A DNA stretch of 64,000 bases, from positions 124,001-188,000 of the forward strand of contig NZ_JADHDT010000002.1 in NCBI RefSeq assembly GCF_016820445.1, given 5' to 3'. How positions within the stretch are numbered: the stretch's first letter is position 1; each line of letters opens with the position of its first letter. This document shows, one piece after another, positions 10,150 through 18,776 of the stretch. Under the pieces are notes generated by a model. It had not been told where the DNA came from. It did no database searches and saw only the letters and a list, made by a program, of their open reading frames with translations. Source of the stretch: Sphingomonas beigongshangi. Its GTDB lineage: Bacteria > Pseudomonadota > Alphaproteobacteria > Sphingomonadales > Sphingomonadaceae. A program made the translations under genes and the position numbers.

Positions 10150-10569
10150 ATGGCCCATGTGCTCATCGTGGAAGCGCGCTTCTACGACCATCTGAACGAC
10201 ATGCTGCTTGCCGGCGCCCGCGCGGCGATCGAGGCGGCGGGACACAGCCACGCCACCGTCACCGTTCCCGGCGCGCTCGAGGTACCCGGCGCGCTCGCGA
10301 TGGCGGCGGAGACCGGGCAATATGACGCCTATGTCGCGCTCGGCGTCGTCATCCGCGGCGAAACCTATCATTTCGAAATCGTCTCGAATGAGAGCGCGCG
10401 CGGCATCATGGCCCTGACGATGGACGGGCTGCCGATCGGCAACGGCATCCTGACCACCGAGAACGAGGAGCAGGCGATCCGCCGCGCCGATCCGGCGCAG
10501 CTCGACAAGGGCGGCGGCGCGGCGGAGGCGGCGCTGGCGATGCTCGCACTGAAGCACCGGCTCGGCTGA
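10150..10569 (+). CDS. ribH: 6,7-dimethyl-8-ribityllumazine synthase
   Basis: A 139-residue enzyme that condenses the butanone phosphate from RibB with the ribitylamino-uracil from RibD's pathway. [11 protein letters not shown] near residue 40, [17 protein letters not shown] with the catalytic His near residue 78, and the [13 protein letters not shown] segment are diagnostic. It follows ribBA by 14 bases with a GAAGGA ribosome site and closes the riboflavin operon. The protein lacks the long N-terminal extension of some plant forms and is near the bacterial minimum length. Confidence 0.95.
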   Translation: MAHVLIVEARFYDHLNDMLLAGARAAIEAAGHSHATVTVPGALEVPGALAMAAETGQYDAYVALGVVIRGETYHFEIVSNESARGIMALTMDGLPIGNGILTTENEEQAIRRADPAQLDKGGGAAEAALAMLALKHRLG

Positions 10570-10571
10570 CG

Positions 10572-11111
10572 ATGCTCGGCCCTGTCCTCTTCACGCCGCG
10601 GCTGATGCTGCGGCCGCTGAACGGCGAGGATCTTGAGGGCTATGTCGCCTTCTACGGCGAACCGGAGACCATGCGCTTTCTGGGCGGCGTCCAGCCGCGC
10701 GAGGTGGCGTGGCGCCACCTGTGTACCATGGCCGGTGCCTGGATGGTGCGCGGCTTCTCGATGTTCTCGGTCATCGAGCGCGACAGCGGCGCCTGGGTCG
10801 GCCGCGTCGGTCCGCACCAGCCCGAAGGCTGGCCGGGCACCGAGATCGGCTGGGGCATCCTCGGCCGCTTCGCCGGCCGCGGCTATGCGCATGAGGCCGC
10901 CTGCGCGGCGATGGATTATGCCGTCGACGTGCTCGGGTGGACGCGGATCATCCACACGATCGATCCCGACAACCACAGCTCGATCGCGCTGGCCAAGCGG
11001 CTGGGGTCGACCAACGGCGGCCCGGTGACGCTGCCGCCTCCGCTCGAGGCGTATCGCGTCGACGCCTGGGGGCAGGATGCGGCAGACTGGCGGGCGCGGC
11101 GCCGCGCATGA
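10572..11111 (+). CDS. GNAT family N-acetyltransferase (RimJ/RimL-like)
   Basis: A 179-residue protein with the acetyl-CoA fold: it begins FTPRLMLRPLNGEDLEGYVAF, has WVGRVGPHQPEGWPGTEIGW (beta-4/motif D-A region), the acetyl-CoA loop RFAGRGYAHEAACAAMDYA, and IIHTIDPDNHSSIALAKRLG. This is the RimJ/RimL branch that often modifies ribosomal protein N-termini or small molecules; the substrate is unknown. It starts 2 bases after ribH and is probably carried on the rib transcript. Its stop overlaps the next ATG (ATGA). Confidence 0.85.
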   Translation: MLGPVLFTPRLMLRPLNGEDLEGYVAFYGEPETMRFLGGVQPREVAWRHLCTMAGAWMVRGFSMFSVIERDSGAWVGRVGPHQPEGWPGTEIGWGILGRFAGRGYAHEAACAAMDYAVDVLGWTRIIHTIDPDNHSSIALAKRLGSTNGGPVTLPPPLEAYRVDAWGQDAADWRARRRA

Positions 11112-11539
11112 TGACGCCGCCGCCCTCCCGCTGGAAGGTCGTGGAGCGCGGCCGGCGGCTGGAGGTCATCGACCTGCGCGCGGGCGTGGATGAGCGCAGG
11201 CGAGCCAAACCGCCCGCCTCGCGCGGTTCGGCCCCTGTTACGAAGACGTCCCTGACCGGGCTCCGCAAGATCAGCTTCGACGGGTCGAGCAAACTGACCA
11301 CGCACCGGCTCTATGACGACCACGGCCCGAGGATGGTGCGGCTCGACCCGGCAAGCGCGCGGATCGCGGCGATCGCGGCGGCGGCCACCGTGCTTGCGGC
11401 GACCGCCCTGATCGTCACGGCCGTCTTCTGGCCGGCGATCCTGCTGATCCTGCCGGTGCTGGCCCAGGACAAGGCGCGTGCGGCGATCCGCCGCCCCGTC
11501 ACCGCCTGGCTGGACGATCGCGTCCGCCAGGCAAGCTGA
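11108..11539 (+). CDS. Hypothetical membrane protein
   Basis: I do not recognise this 143-residue protein. A basic soluble N-terminus of about 75 residues (MTPPPSRWKVVERGRRLEVI) is followed by a hydrophobic block at about 83-118 (AAIAAAATVLAATALIVTAV then FWPAILLILPVLA). This is long enough for one or two membrane passes. A short basic tail ends the protein. It overlaps the acetyltransferase stop by four bases and is the last gene before a strong convergent hairpin. Confidence 0.65.
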   Translation: MMTPPPSRWKVVERGRRLEVIDLRAGVDERRRAKPPASRGSAPVTKTSLTGLRKISFDGSSKLTTHRLYDDHGPRMVRLDPASARIAAIAAAATVLAATALIVTAVFWPAILLILPVLAQDKARAAIRRPVTAWLDDRVRQAS

Positions 11540-11542
11540 TCC

Positions 11543-11564
11543 CCCCTTCCGCGCGCGGAAGGGG
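11543..11564. terminator. Perfect 22-bp palindrome between convergent genes
   Basis: Arms CCCCTTCCGC and GCGGAAGGGG are exact reverse complements around a GC centre. It lies 3 bases after one stop codon and 8 bases before the convergent OYE stop, so it can act on both strands. It has the same plan as the palindromes at 49948-50005 and 50378-50399, with the inner T-A pair replacing C-G. Confidence 0.6.
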
Positions 11565-11572
11565 AGACTGCG

Positions 11573-12646
11573 TCACGCCGCTTCGGTCTCGAGCGCCGGA
11601 TAGTCGGTGTACCCCTCCGGCCCCTTTGTATACCAGGTCTTCGGATCGTCCTGGTTCAACGGCGCGTCCCGGCGCAGGCGCTCGACCAGATCCGGGTTGG
11701 CGATGAACTTGCGACCGAAGGCGATCGCGTCCGCGACGTCCGAGTCGAGATCCGCCTGCGCGCTGTCCTTCTCGTAATCCTGGTTGAGGATGAGCGGGCC
11801 GCCGAACACCTTGCGGATCTGCGGGCTCAGCTTGGGCACGTCGGTCTTGCCGAACGTGCCGTCGGGACCCTGCTCGCGCAGTTCGAGGAAGGCGATGCCG
11901 AGCGCGTCGAGCGCCTTCGCCGCGGGGATGAAGACGCTGGCGGGATCGCTGTCGTCCGCGCCCTGCGTCTCGCCGTTGGGCGACAGACGGATGCCGGTGC
12001 GGCCGGCGCCGATCGCGTCGATGACGCGCGCCACGGCCTCCTGCATGAAGCGGATGCGGTTTTCGGGGCTGCCGCCGTAATCGTCGTCGCGCTGGTTGGT
12101 CCCGTCGCGCAGGAACTGGTCGATCAGATAGCCATTCGCGCCATGCAGCTGCACGCCGTCGAAACCGGCGCGAATCGCGGCACGGGCGGCATCGGCATAT
12201 TCGTCCTGCGCGCGGCGGATGTCGTCGAGCGTCGCCGCCTTCGCCTCGGCATAGGGATTCTCGGGCTTGTGATAGGGCGCGCGCGTCGCGGACGACGACA
12301 GCGGCTGCTGGCCGGTCACGTCCGGGCGCGCCAACCGGCCCATGTGCCAGATCTGCGCGACGATCTTGCCGCCCGCCTGGTGCACCGCCTCGGTCACCGG
12401 CTTCCACGCCTCGACCTGCGCGTCGGTCCAGAGGCCCGGCGCATTGGGCCAGCCGAGGCCAAGCCGGCTGACGCCCGTTCCCTCGGTGATGATCAGCCCC
12501 GCGCCCGCGCGCTGACGGTAATAGTCGATCATGACTTCGGTCGGCACGTGATCGTCGGTCGCACGGCCGCGGGTCAGCGGCGCCATGACGACGCGATTGG
12601 CAGCGGCGATATCGCCCAGTTGGATCGGATCGAAGAGCGTTGGCAT
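11573..12646 (-). CDS. NADH:flavin oxidoreductase, Old Yellow Enzyme family
   Basis: A 357-residue FMN-dependent TIM-barrel ene-reductase, like NemA or xenobiotic reductases. Signature stretches are LFDPIQLGDIAAANRVVMAP, TEVMIDYYRQRA, QIWHMGRLARP, and the substrate-binding GFDGVQLHGANGYLIDQFL (His/Asn pair). Near the C-terminus ADAIAFGRKFIANPDLVERL binds the FMN phosphate. It reduces activated C=C bonds of enones, maleimides or nitro-esters; the physiological substrate is unknown. It is monocistronic, with its own short upstream region before the permease gene. Confidence 0.92.
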   Translation of the reverse strand: MPTLFDPIQLGDIAAANRVVMAPLTRGRATDDHVPTEVMIDYYRQRAGAGLIITEGTGVSRLGLGWPNAPGLWTDAQVEAWKPVTEAVHQAGGKIVAQIWHMGRLARPDVTGQQPLSSSATRAPYHKPENPYAEAKAATLDDIRRAQDEYADAARAAIRAGFDGVQLHGANGYLIDQFLRDGTNQRDDDYGGSPENRIRFMQEAVARVIDAIGAGRTGIRLSPNGETQGADDSDPASVFIPAAKALDALGIAFLELREQGPDGTFGKTDVPKLSPQIRKVFGGPLILNQDYEKDSAQADLDSDVADAIAFGRKFIANPDLVERLRRDAPLNQDDPKTWYTKGPEGYTDYPALETEAA

Positions 12647-12769
12647 CGGACATTCCCTTTTGTTGCCTGACGCACGGCAGATAGGACGCTACAGCGGGGC
12701 ATGCATCAGGATCGGTGGCAAAGAAAAACTGTTGGCAGGGTAACGCAGATCAGGGGAAGCGGGTCCGCA

Positions 12770-13705
12770 TTGTCGTCTCGTACCGACGGCGGGACGGTCG
12801 TGCCAGCGGCGAGCCCGGTCGCGCATCCGCTCGCCTTCGCCGCGCTCGTCATGGCGAACGTGATGCTCGCCTTCGGTCCGTGGTTCGTCCGGCTCGCCGA
12901 CGTCGGCCCCGTCGCGGCGGCCTTCTGGCGGATCACGCTGGCGGTGCCGTTCCTCGCGATGCTCGCGCTCGCGGGCGGCGCGCGGCCGATGCGGCTGCCG
13001 CGCGGCCTGGTCGCCTTGCTCGTCATCGCCGGGATCGGATTCGCCGGCGACCTCGGCAGCTGGCACCTCGGCATCGTCCGCACGACGCTCGCCAATGCGA
13101 CCCTGTTCGGCAATTGCGCGATCCTCGTCTATCCGCTGTACGGCTTCCTCGTCGCGCGCGCCTGGCCGACGCGCGGGCAGGCCTTCGCGCTCGCGCTCGC
13201 CGCCGCCGGCGCCGCCCTGCTGCTCGGCCGCTCGTACCAGCTCGATCCGCGCAATCTGGCCGGCGACCTGCTCTGCATCCTCGCAGGCCTGCTCTACACG
13301 ATCTATATCGCGCTGATGGCGCGCATCCGCGAAACCATGGCGTCGCTCCCCGCGCTCGCCCTCGCCTCCACGGCCAGCGTGCTGCCGCTCTTCATCTATG
13401 CCGCCGTGCTCGGCGAGGCGATCATGCCGCACGCCTGGACCCCGCTGATCGGCCTCGCCCTGGTCAGTCAGGTGATCGGCCAGGGACTGATGATCTTCGC
13501 GATCGGCCAATTGTCGCCGCTCGTCGTCGGCATCGCACTGTTGATCCAGCCGATCGTCGCCGGCACCGTCGGCTGGATCGCCTATGGCGAGCGGCTGCAC
13601 GGAGCCGACTGGATCGGCGTCGCGTTGGTGGCGACGGCACTGGTGCTCGTCCGCCGGGGCGAGGTTGCGCCGCGCGCGCCGGAGGCGCAGGAGGAACTGG
13701 CATGA
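12770..13705 (+). CDS. EamA/DMT family permease
   Basis: An inner-membrane protein of about 311 residues with ten predicted hydrophobic helices in two EamA repeats. The first repeat covers about 22-145 (LAFAALVMANVMLAFGPWFV, AAFWRITLAVPFLAM) and the second about 165-300 (AGDLLCILAGLLYTIYIALM, LLIQPIVAGTVGWIAYGERL). It probably exports a small metabolite; the substrate is unknown. I prefer TTG 12770 because a purine-rich AGGGGAAG lies upstream. The only upstream ATG (12701) would add a charged, non-family N-terminus, and ATG 12852 would remove part of helix one. It overlaps the next gene by four bases. Confidence 0.85.
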   Translation: MSSRTDGGTVVPAASPVAHPLAFAALVMANVMLAFGPWFVRLADVGPVAAAFWRITLAVPFLAMLALAGGARPMRLPRGLVALLVIAGIGFAGDLGSWHLGIVRTTLANATLFGNCAILVYPLYGFLVARAWPTRGQAFALALAAAGAALLLGRSYQLDPRNLAGDLLCILAGLLYTIYIALMARIRETMASLPALALASTASVLPLFIYAAVLGEAIMPHAWTPLIGLALVSQVIGQGLMIFAIGQLSPLVVGIALLIQPIVAGTVGWIAYGERLHGADWIGVALVATALVLVRRGEVAPRAPEAQEELA

Positions 13706-14355
13706 CCGAGGATCTGACGCTCGACGAAATCCGCTTGGCGCTCGCGCCGGGCATCGCCGCCAATGCGGCGTTCGATGGCTGGGGCGATGCCGCGCGCGAC
13801 ATGGCGGCGGACGCGGCGGGCATCGACCGCGACATCGCGCGACTCGCGTTCCGGGACGGCGCGGTCGGCATGATCGACGCCTGGTTTGCGCATGTCGACG
13901 CGGAAATGACGCGCGCCCTGCCGCCGGAATCGCTGAAGGCGATGCCGATCCGCGCCCGGATCAGCGAACTCGTCACCGCGCGCCTGACCACCATGGCGCA
14001 GGACCGCGAGGCGCTGCGCCGCGCGCTCGCGATCCTCGCGATGCCGCAGAACGTCGCGCGCGCAGCCCGACTCGGCTGGCGCAGCGTCGACGCTATATGG
14101 CGCCAGGCGGGCGACACGGCCACCGACTACAATCACTATACCAAGCGGACGATCCTGCTCGGCGTCTATGCCGCGACGGTGACGGTGTTTCTCGACGACG
14201 AGAGCGACGGCTTCGCCGATACGCGCGCGTTCCTCGGCCGGCGGATCGAGGGGATCATGCGGTTCGAAAAAGCGAAGGCGGGCATGATCCGTCGCGCCGA
14301 CCATCGCCCCAGCCTGTCCCGCTTCATCGGACGGCTGCGGTATCCGGTCGTATGA
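13702..14355 (+). CDS. COQ9 family ubiquinone biosynthesis protein
   Basis: A 217-residue protein with a TetR-like all-helical start (LTLDEIRLALAPGIAANAAF, GWGDAARDMAADAAGID) and the COQ9 C-terminal domain (LGWRSVDAIWRQAGDTATDYNHYTKR region). In that domain the N-H-Y-T-K-R segment lines the lipid-binding pocket. COQ9 binds ubiquinone intermediates and aids COQ7-type hydroxylation. The start is fixed by a GAGGAAC ribosome site and an ATGA overlap with the permease. The downstream gene feoA has its own promoter. Confidence 0.88.
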   Translation: MTEDLTLDEIRLALAPGIAANAAFDGWGDAARDMAADAAGIDRDIARLAFRDGAVGMIDAWFAHVDAEMTRALPPESLKAMPIRARISELVTARLTTMAQDREALRRALAILAMPQNVARAARLGWRSVDAIWRQAGDTATDYNHYTKRTILLGVYAATVTVFLDDESDGFADTRAFLGRRIEGIMRFEKAKAGMIRRADHRPSLSRFIGRLRYPVV

Positions 14356-14400
14356 TCCCGGGCGCCCCGTCCCGCACGGACGGGTACGATGCGACGGACG

Positions 14401-14433
14401 GTAATTGATAATCAATCTCATTGTGCTTATACA
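14401..14433 (+). promoter_or_regulatory. feoAB promoter with Fur box
   Basis: Bases 14401-14419 match the classical Fur box at 14 of 19 positions with an intact GATAATCA core. They cover a -35 element TTGATA (14405-14410), which is followed at 17 bp by TATACA (14428-14433). The expected transcript start falls at or next to the GTG at 14440, so feoA may be leaderless. Iron repression by Fur is inferred. Confidence 0.65.
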
Positions 14434-14439
14434 GGCCTG

Positions 14440-14700
14440 GTGTTGTCAAAGCTGAACCTCGAGACGCTGCCGCGCCATCACGCCGCCACGGTCGATGCGA
14501 TCGACTGGACCCGTCTTTCGCCGCCGGAAGCGCGCCGCCTGCGCGAACTCGGCTTTGACGAGGGCGTGCCGGTGGAGGTGCTGCACCGGGCGCGCCTGGG
14601 CGGCGGGCCGATCGCCTGCCGCATCGGCCGGATGACGGTGGCGCTGCGCCGTGCGGTCGCCGCCGCGATCCAGGTGACGATCCCGCTACCTGCCGAATAA
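14440..14700 (+). CDS. feoA: Ferrous iron transport protein A
   Basis: An 86-residue cytosolic SH3-like protein that binds the G-protein domain of FeoB. The body reads PEARRLRELGFDEGVPVEVL, then GGPIACRIGRMTVALRRAVA, which is the FeoA core with a conserved R-x-G at the strand turn. I start at GTG 14440 (MLSKLNLETLPRHHAA) because the upstream ATG at 14389 would put the Fur box and promoter inside the gene. TTG 14443 is possible too. It is 13 bases upstream of feoB. Confidence 0.85.
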   Translation: MLSKLNLETLPRHHAATVDAIDWTRLSPPEARRLRELGFDEGVPVEVLHRARLGGGPIACRIGRMTVALRRAVAAAIQVTIPLPAE

Positions 14701-14713
14701 GCCTCACCCCGCG

Positions 14714-16579
14714 ATGGAACATCCGCCGCTGGTCGCGCTGGTCGGCAACCCCAATGCCGGCAAGAGCGCGCTTTTCAACGCCCTGACCGGCGCGCGGCAG
14801 AAGGTCGGCAATTATCCCGGCGTGACGGTGGAGCGCCATTCGGGCCGACTCGCCCTCGCGGACGGCCGCCCGGTCGAATTGATCGACCTGCCCGGCGCCT
14901 ACAGCCTCGACCCGTCGAGCCCAGACGAACGGGTCACGCGCGACGTGGTCACCGGCAAGAGCGGGCTGGAGCGGCTCCCCGATGCGCTGATCGTCGTCGT
15001 CGACGCCGCCAATCTCGACAATCATCTGCGCTTCACACTCCAGCTGATCGCGCTCGGCCTGCCGGTGGTCGTCGCGCTCAACATGATCGACCTCGCGGAA
15101 CGCGACGGCCTGACGCTCGATGCGGCGGTGCTCGAGCGCGAACTGGGCGTGCCGGTCATCCCCACCGTGGCGGTGCGCCGACGCGGGCTTGAGGATTTGC
15201 GCGAGGCGCTCGCCCGCGCCGTCGTGCCGGTGACAGGCGTCGTGCCGCTTCGACCCTCCGACGGCAGCGTGCAGGACGACATCGTCACGCTGCAGCGCCG
15301 CGCCCGGCGCATCGCCACCGCGGCGACGGTGGCGGAGACGAGCGGCCGGCGCTGGATGCATCTGCTCGACGCGGTCGCCTTGCACCCCATCGGCGGTCCG
15401 CTGCTGCTGGCGACGATCCTCTTCGTCATGTTCCAGGCGGTCTTCACCTGGGCCAAGATCCCGGCCGATGCGATCGACGCCGGCTTCGCCGGGCTGCAGG
15501 GGCTGGTCGCCGCGCACCTGCCCGACGGCTTCCTGCGCTCGCTGCTCGCGGACGGCCTGATCGCGGGCGTCGGCGCGGTCGTCGTGTTCCTGCCGCAGAT
15601 CCTGATCCTGTTCCTGTTCATCCTCGTGCTCGAATCGTCGGGCTACATGGTGCGGGCGGCCTTTCAGATGGACCGGCTGATGGCGACCGTGGGCCTGTCG
15701 GGTCGCGCCTTCATCCCGCTCCTCTCCAGCTTCGCCTGTGCGGTGCCGGGAATCATGGCGACGCGGACCATCGAGGACGAGAAGGACCGGCTGACCACGA
15801 TCCTGATCGCGCCGCTGATGACGTGCAGCGCGCGCTGGCCGGTCTACACGCTGATCATCGGCGCGATGATCCCCGACACGCAGGTGCTGCCCTTCGTCCG
15901 GCTGCAGGGCCTCGTCATGTTCGGGCTGCTGCTCATCGGCATCGCCGGCGCCTATGTCGCCGCGCTCGTGCTGCGCCGGACGGTGACCAAGGGCGCGTCG
16001 TCGGGCTTCATGATGGAGATGCCCAAATATCAGGTGCCGCGCCTCGGCGACATCGCGCTCGGTCTGTGGCAGCGCGCGCTCGTGTTCCTCAAGCGCGCGG
16101 GCACGACCATCGCCGCGACGACGATGGTGCTGTGGCTGCTGCTCTCGTTCCCGAAGCCGCCGGTCGGCAGCGGCATCAGCCCGGTCGACTATTCGATCGC
16201 CGGCCGGATCGGCCACGGCATCGAGCAGGTCGTGAAGCCGATCGGCTTCAACCGCGACATCGCGCTTGCACTGCTGCCGGCGATGGCGGCGCGCGAGGTG
16301 GCGGTCTCCGCGATCGGCACCGTCTATGCGATCGACGACAGCGACGGGAAGGGCACCGACCGGATCACCGACCAGATCCGCGGCCGCTGGAGCCTGCCGA
16401 CCGCGCTTGCTTTTCTGATGTGGTTCGTTTTCGCGCCGCAGTGCATTTCGACGATCGCGGTGACACGCCGTGAAACCAACGGCTGGAAATGGCCGCTGTT
16501 CATGGTCGGCTACCTTTTTGCGGCGGCCTATGTCATGGCGGGGATCACATTCTGGCTGGCAACGTTTGCCGGCCTCTAA
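14714..16579 (+). CDS. feoB: Ferrous iron transporter FeoB
   Basis: A 621-residue inner-membrane Fe2+ permease. The N-terminal G domain shows G1 GNPNAGKSALFN (12-23), G3 DLPGAYS near 60 and G4 NMID near 120. A spacer follows, then two Gate regions: FACAVPGIMATRTIEDEKDR near 340 and the second around LLPAMAAREVAVSAIG near 520. The C-terminal helices end near ITFWLATFAGL. It is the short form lacking an FeoC-like tail, and no feoC is nearby. It works with FeoA and is probably repressed by Fur when iron is plentiful. Confidence 0.97.
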   Translation: MEHPPLVALVGNPNAGKSALFNALTGARQKVGNYPGVTVERHSGRLALADGRPVELIDLPGAYSLDPSSPDERVTRDVVTGKSGLERLPDALIVVVDAANLDNHLRFTLQLIALGLPVVVALNMIDLAERDGLTLDAAVLERELGVPVIPTVAVRRRGLEDLREALARAVVPVTGVVPLRPSDGSVQDDIVTLQRRARRIATAATVAETSGRRWMHLLDAVALHPIGGPLLLATILFVMFQAVFTWAKIPADAIDAGFAGLQGLVAAHLPDGFLRSLLADGLIAGVGAVVVFLPQILILFLFILVLESSGYMVRAAFQMDRLMATVGLSGRAFIPLLSSFACAVPGIMATRTIEDEKDRLTTILIAPLMTCSARWPVYTLIIGAMIPDTQVLPFVRLQGLVMFGLLLIGIAGAYVAALVLRRTVTKGASSGFMMEMPKYQVPRLGDIALGLWQRALVFLKRAGTTIAATTMVLWLLLSFPKPPVGSGISPVDYSIAGRIGHGIEQVVKPIGFNRDIALALLPAMAAREVAVSAIGTVYAIDDSDGKGTDRITDQIRGRWSLPTALAFLMWFVFAPQCISTIAVTRRETNGWKWPLFMVGYLFAAAYVMAGITFWLATFAGL

Positions 16580-16588
16580 GAGGATCTC

Positions 16589-17173
16589 ATGGCAGGCAGC
16601 GTCAACAAGGTCATTCTCGTCGGCAACCTGGGGCGCGACCCCGAGTCGCGTTCGTTCCAGAACGGCGGCAAGGTTGTGAACCTGCGGATCGCGACGTCCG
16701 AATCGTGGAAGGACCGCAACACCGGCGAGCGCAAGGAAAAGACCGAATGGCATTCGGTCGCGATCTTCAACGAGGGCCTCGCCAACGTCGCCGAGCGGTT
16801 CCTGCGCAAGGGCTCCAAGGTCTATATCGAGGGCCAGCTGCAGACCCGCAAATGGCAGGATCAGCAGGGCAACGACAAATATTCCACCGAGATCGTGCTG
16901 CAGGGATTCAACTCCGTGCTGACGATGCTCGACGGACCCGGTGGCGGCCAGGGCGGTGGCGGCCGTAGCGGCGGCGACGAATGGGGCGGCGGCGATGATT
17001 TCGGCGGCGGCTCGTCGGGCGGCTATGGCGGCGGTGGTGGCGGTGGCGGCGGAAGCCGCGGCGGCGGCTATGGCGGCGGCCAGTCCGGCGGCAACCGTGG
17101 CGGCGGCGGCGGCTTCGGCGCCGGACAGCCGGGTGGGTTCGCCGACGATCTCGACGATGACGTGCCGTTCTGA
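16589..17173 (+). CDS. ssb: Single-stranded DNA-binding protein
   Basis: A 194-residue protein with an OB fold at about 1-115 ([55 protein letters not shown]). A long low-complexity Gly-rich linker follows (about 118-180), then the acidic tail ending DDDVPF that recruits replication and repair partners. The G-rich region at nucleotides 16935-17125 is in-frame linker, not a separate repeat element. It starts 9 bases after feoB, and a GTG start for the following kinase begins 2 bases after its stop, so part of its expression could be coupled to feoAB read-through. Confidence 0.97.
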   Translation: MAGSVNKVILVGNLGRDPESRSFQNGGKVVNLRIATSESWKDRNTGERKEKTEWHSVAIFNEGLANVAERFLRKGSKVYIEGQLQTRKWQDQQGNDKYSTEIVLQGFNSVLTMLDGPGGGQGGGGRSGGDEWGGGDDFGGGSSGGYGGGGGGGGGSRGGGYGGGQSGGNRGGGGGFGAGQPGGFADDLDDDVPF

Positions 17174-17175
17174 TC

Positions 17176-18717
17176 GTGGACGAGGTTCCCGCGCCCACGG
17201 CGCCCGGCTGGCGGATCGACGAACGCGCGCGCCTGGCGATGCTCGCCAGCTACCAGCCGCGCGCGCTGCGTGAATCCGTCGCCCTCAAGCAGATCACGGA
17301 TTTCGCGGCGGCGCTGTGCGACGCGCCGATCGCATTGGTCACCCTGGTCGAGGATCAGGAACAGCTCTTCCTCGCCAGAACGGGACTGGCGCTGGAAGGG
17401 ACGTCGCGCGCCATCTCCTTCTGCGACCATACGATCCGGACCGAGCGCGCGCTGATCGTACCCGATACGCACGACGATCTGCGGTTCGTCGCCAACCCGC
17501 TCGTCACGGATGCGCCCTTCGTCCGGTTCTACGCGGGCGTGCCGCTGCGCGGAGACAATGACGTACCGCTGGGCGCGCTGTGCGTCCTCGACGACAAGCC
17601 CCGCGACGGACTCACCCCCTTGCAGATGCAGGGGCTGGAGGTGCTCGCCGCCAATGTGATGGCGCGCCTCTCGGATCATCGCGATGCGACGCAGCGGCGT
17701 GACGAAGCGGACGTCGCCGCACGCGCGCTGACCGACAGCGAGGATCGCTTCCGCACGCTCGCCGACACGATGCCGCAGATGGTATGGTCGACGCTGCCCG
17801 ACGGCTATCACGATTATTACAACGCGCGCTGGTATGAATTCACCGGCACGCCGCCCGGGTCGACCGATGGCGAGGGCTGGAACGACATGTTCCATCCCGA
17901 CGACCAGGACCGCGCCTGGACGATCTGGCGGCACAGCCTGGAGACGGGTGCGCCGTATCAGATCGAATATCGCCTGCGCCACCACGACGGCACCTACCGC
18001 TGGGTGCTGGGGCGCGCGCTGCCGATCCGCGATGCGGAGGGGCGCATCACGCGCTGGTTCGGTACCTGCACCGACATCCACGAGCAGAAACTCGCGCTGG
18101 AAGAGCGGGAGATCGTAAGCCAGGAGCTGTCGCACCGCATCAAGAACATCTTCGCGGTCGTCTCCGGCCTCATCTCCTTCGCCGCCCGCGGCAAGCCGGA
18201 ATTCGCCGCGACCGCGGCGGACCTTCGCGAACGGATCACCGCGCTCGGCCGTGCCCATGACTTCGTCCGCCCGCACAGCGCGACGAGCGCGCGGGCCGCG
18301 GTGCAGCAGGACAGCCTGCACGGCCTTCTGGGGGAGCTGTTCGAGCCCTACCGGCGTGGCGACCGCCTGCCGATCCGGATTGCGGGCGACGACATCGTCA
18401 TCGACGACCGATCCACGACGCCGCTTGCGCTGCTGTTCCACGAGCTCGCCACCAACGCGAGCAAATATGGCGCGCTCTCGGCGGACGACGGCGAGGTGAT
18501 CGTCACCATCGCGCGTTCCGATGACGAGGTGACGCTGGAATGGGTCGAGCATGGCGGCCCGCCCGTCGCGGCGCCGGAGCGGTCGGACGGTTTCGGCAGC
18601 CAGCTGATCGAACTGTCGGCGGTCCGCCAGCTTGGCGGGACGGTCGCGCGGCGCTGGAACGAAGACGGGCTGTCAGCAACTGTGACGGTGCCGCTGCCGT
18701 CCTTCAGCCGTGGCTAG
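17176..18717 (+). CDS. HWE-family sensor histidine kinase with GAF and PAS domains
   Basis: A 513-residue cytoplasmic sensor. The N-terminal GAF-like domain covers about 25-170 (FCDHTIRTERALIVPDTHDD, VPLGALCVLDDKPR). A PAS/PAC domain follows at about 190-310 (FRTLADTMPQMVWSTLPDGY, RWFGTCTDIHEQK). The HWE kinase core has His320 in ELSHRIKNIFAVV, LLFHELATNASKYGALS (N box) and the W-x-E triad in LEWVEHGGP, with GFGSQLI near the C-terminus. There is no membrane segment, so it senses an internal signal, possibly redox or light; the ligand is unknown. A lone receiver gene lies convergent at its 3' end and may be its partner. Translation starts at GTG 17176. Confidence 0.92.
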   Translation: MDEVPAPTAPGWRIDERARLAMLASYQPRALRESVALKQITDFAAALCDAPIALVTLVEDQEQLFLARTGLALEGTSRAISFCDHTIRTERALIVPDTHDDLRFVANPLVTDAPFVRFYAGVPLRGDNDVPLGALCVLDDKPRDGLTPLQMQGLEVLAANVMARLSDHRDATQRRDEADVAARALTDSEDRFRTLADTMPQMVWSTLPDGYHDYYNARWYEFTGTPPGSTDGEGWNDMFHPDDQDRAWTIWRHSLETGAPYQIEYRLRHHDGTYRWVLGRALPIRDAEGRITRWFGTCTDIHEQKLALEEREIVSQELSHRIKNIFAVVSGLISFAARGKPEFAATAADLRERITALGRAHDFVRPHSATSARAAVQQDSLHGLLGELFEPYRRGDRLPIRIAGDDIVIDDRSTTPLALLFHELATNASKYGALSADDGEVIVTIARSDDEVTLEWVEHGGPPVAAPERSDGFGSQLIELSAVRQLGGTVARRWNEDGLSATVTVPLPSFSRG

Positions 18718-18720
18718 AGT

Positions 18721-18776
18721 CTGATCAACGTGCGTGGAATCGGCACCGCGCCGATCCAGCGGTGCTGGATCACACA
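18721..18776. repeat. Dispersed palindromic element, copy A
   Basis: On the reverse strand this reads GTGTGATCCAGC-ACC-GCTGGATC, then GCGCGGTGCCG and a tail CACGCACGTTGATCA. The hairpin arms are 18753-18760 and 18764-18771. The head and tail match copy C (40684-40809) and the head matches copy B (32034-32094). It fills the gap between two convergent genes and contains the stop codon of the receiver gene. Confidence 0.7.

Noticed and set aside
12715..14355. Single 546-codon frame spanning the permease and COQ9 genes
   Set aside because: Its first half is an out-of-frame Arg-rich shadow of the permease; only the part from 13702 codes for COQ9.
16935..17125. G-rich repetitive DNA in ssb
   Set aside because: It is the in-frame glycine-rich linker of SSB before the acidic tail, not a repeat element.
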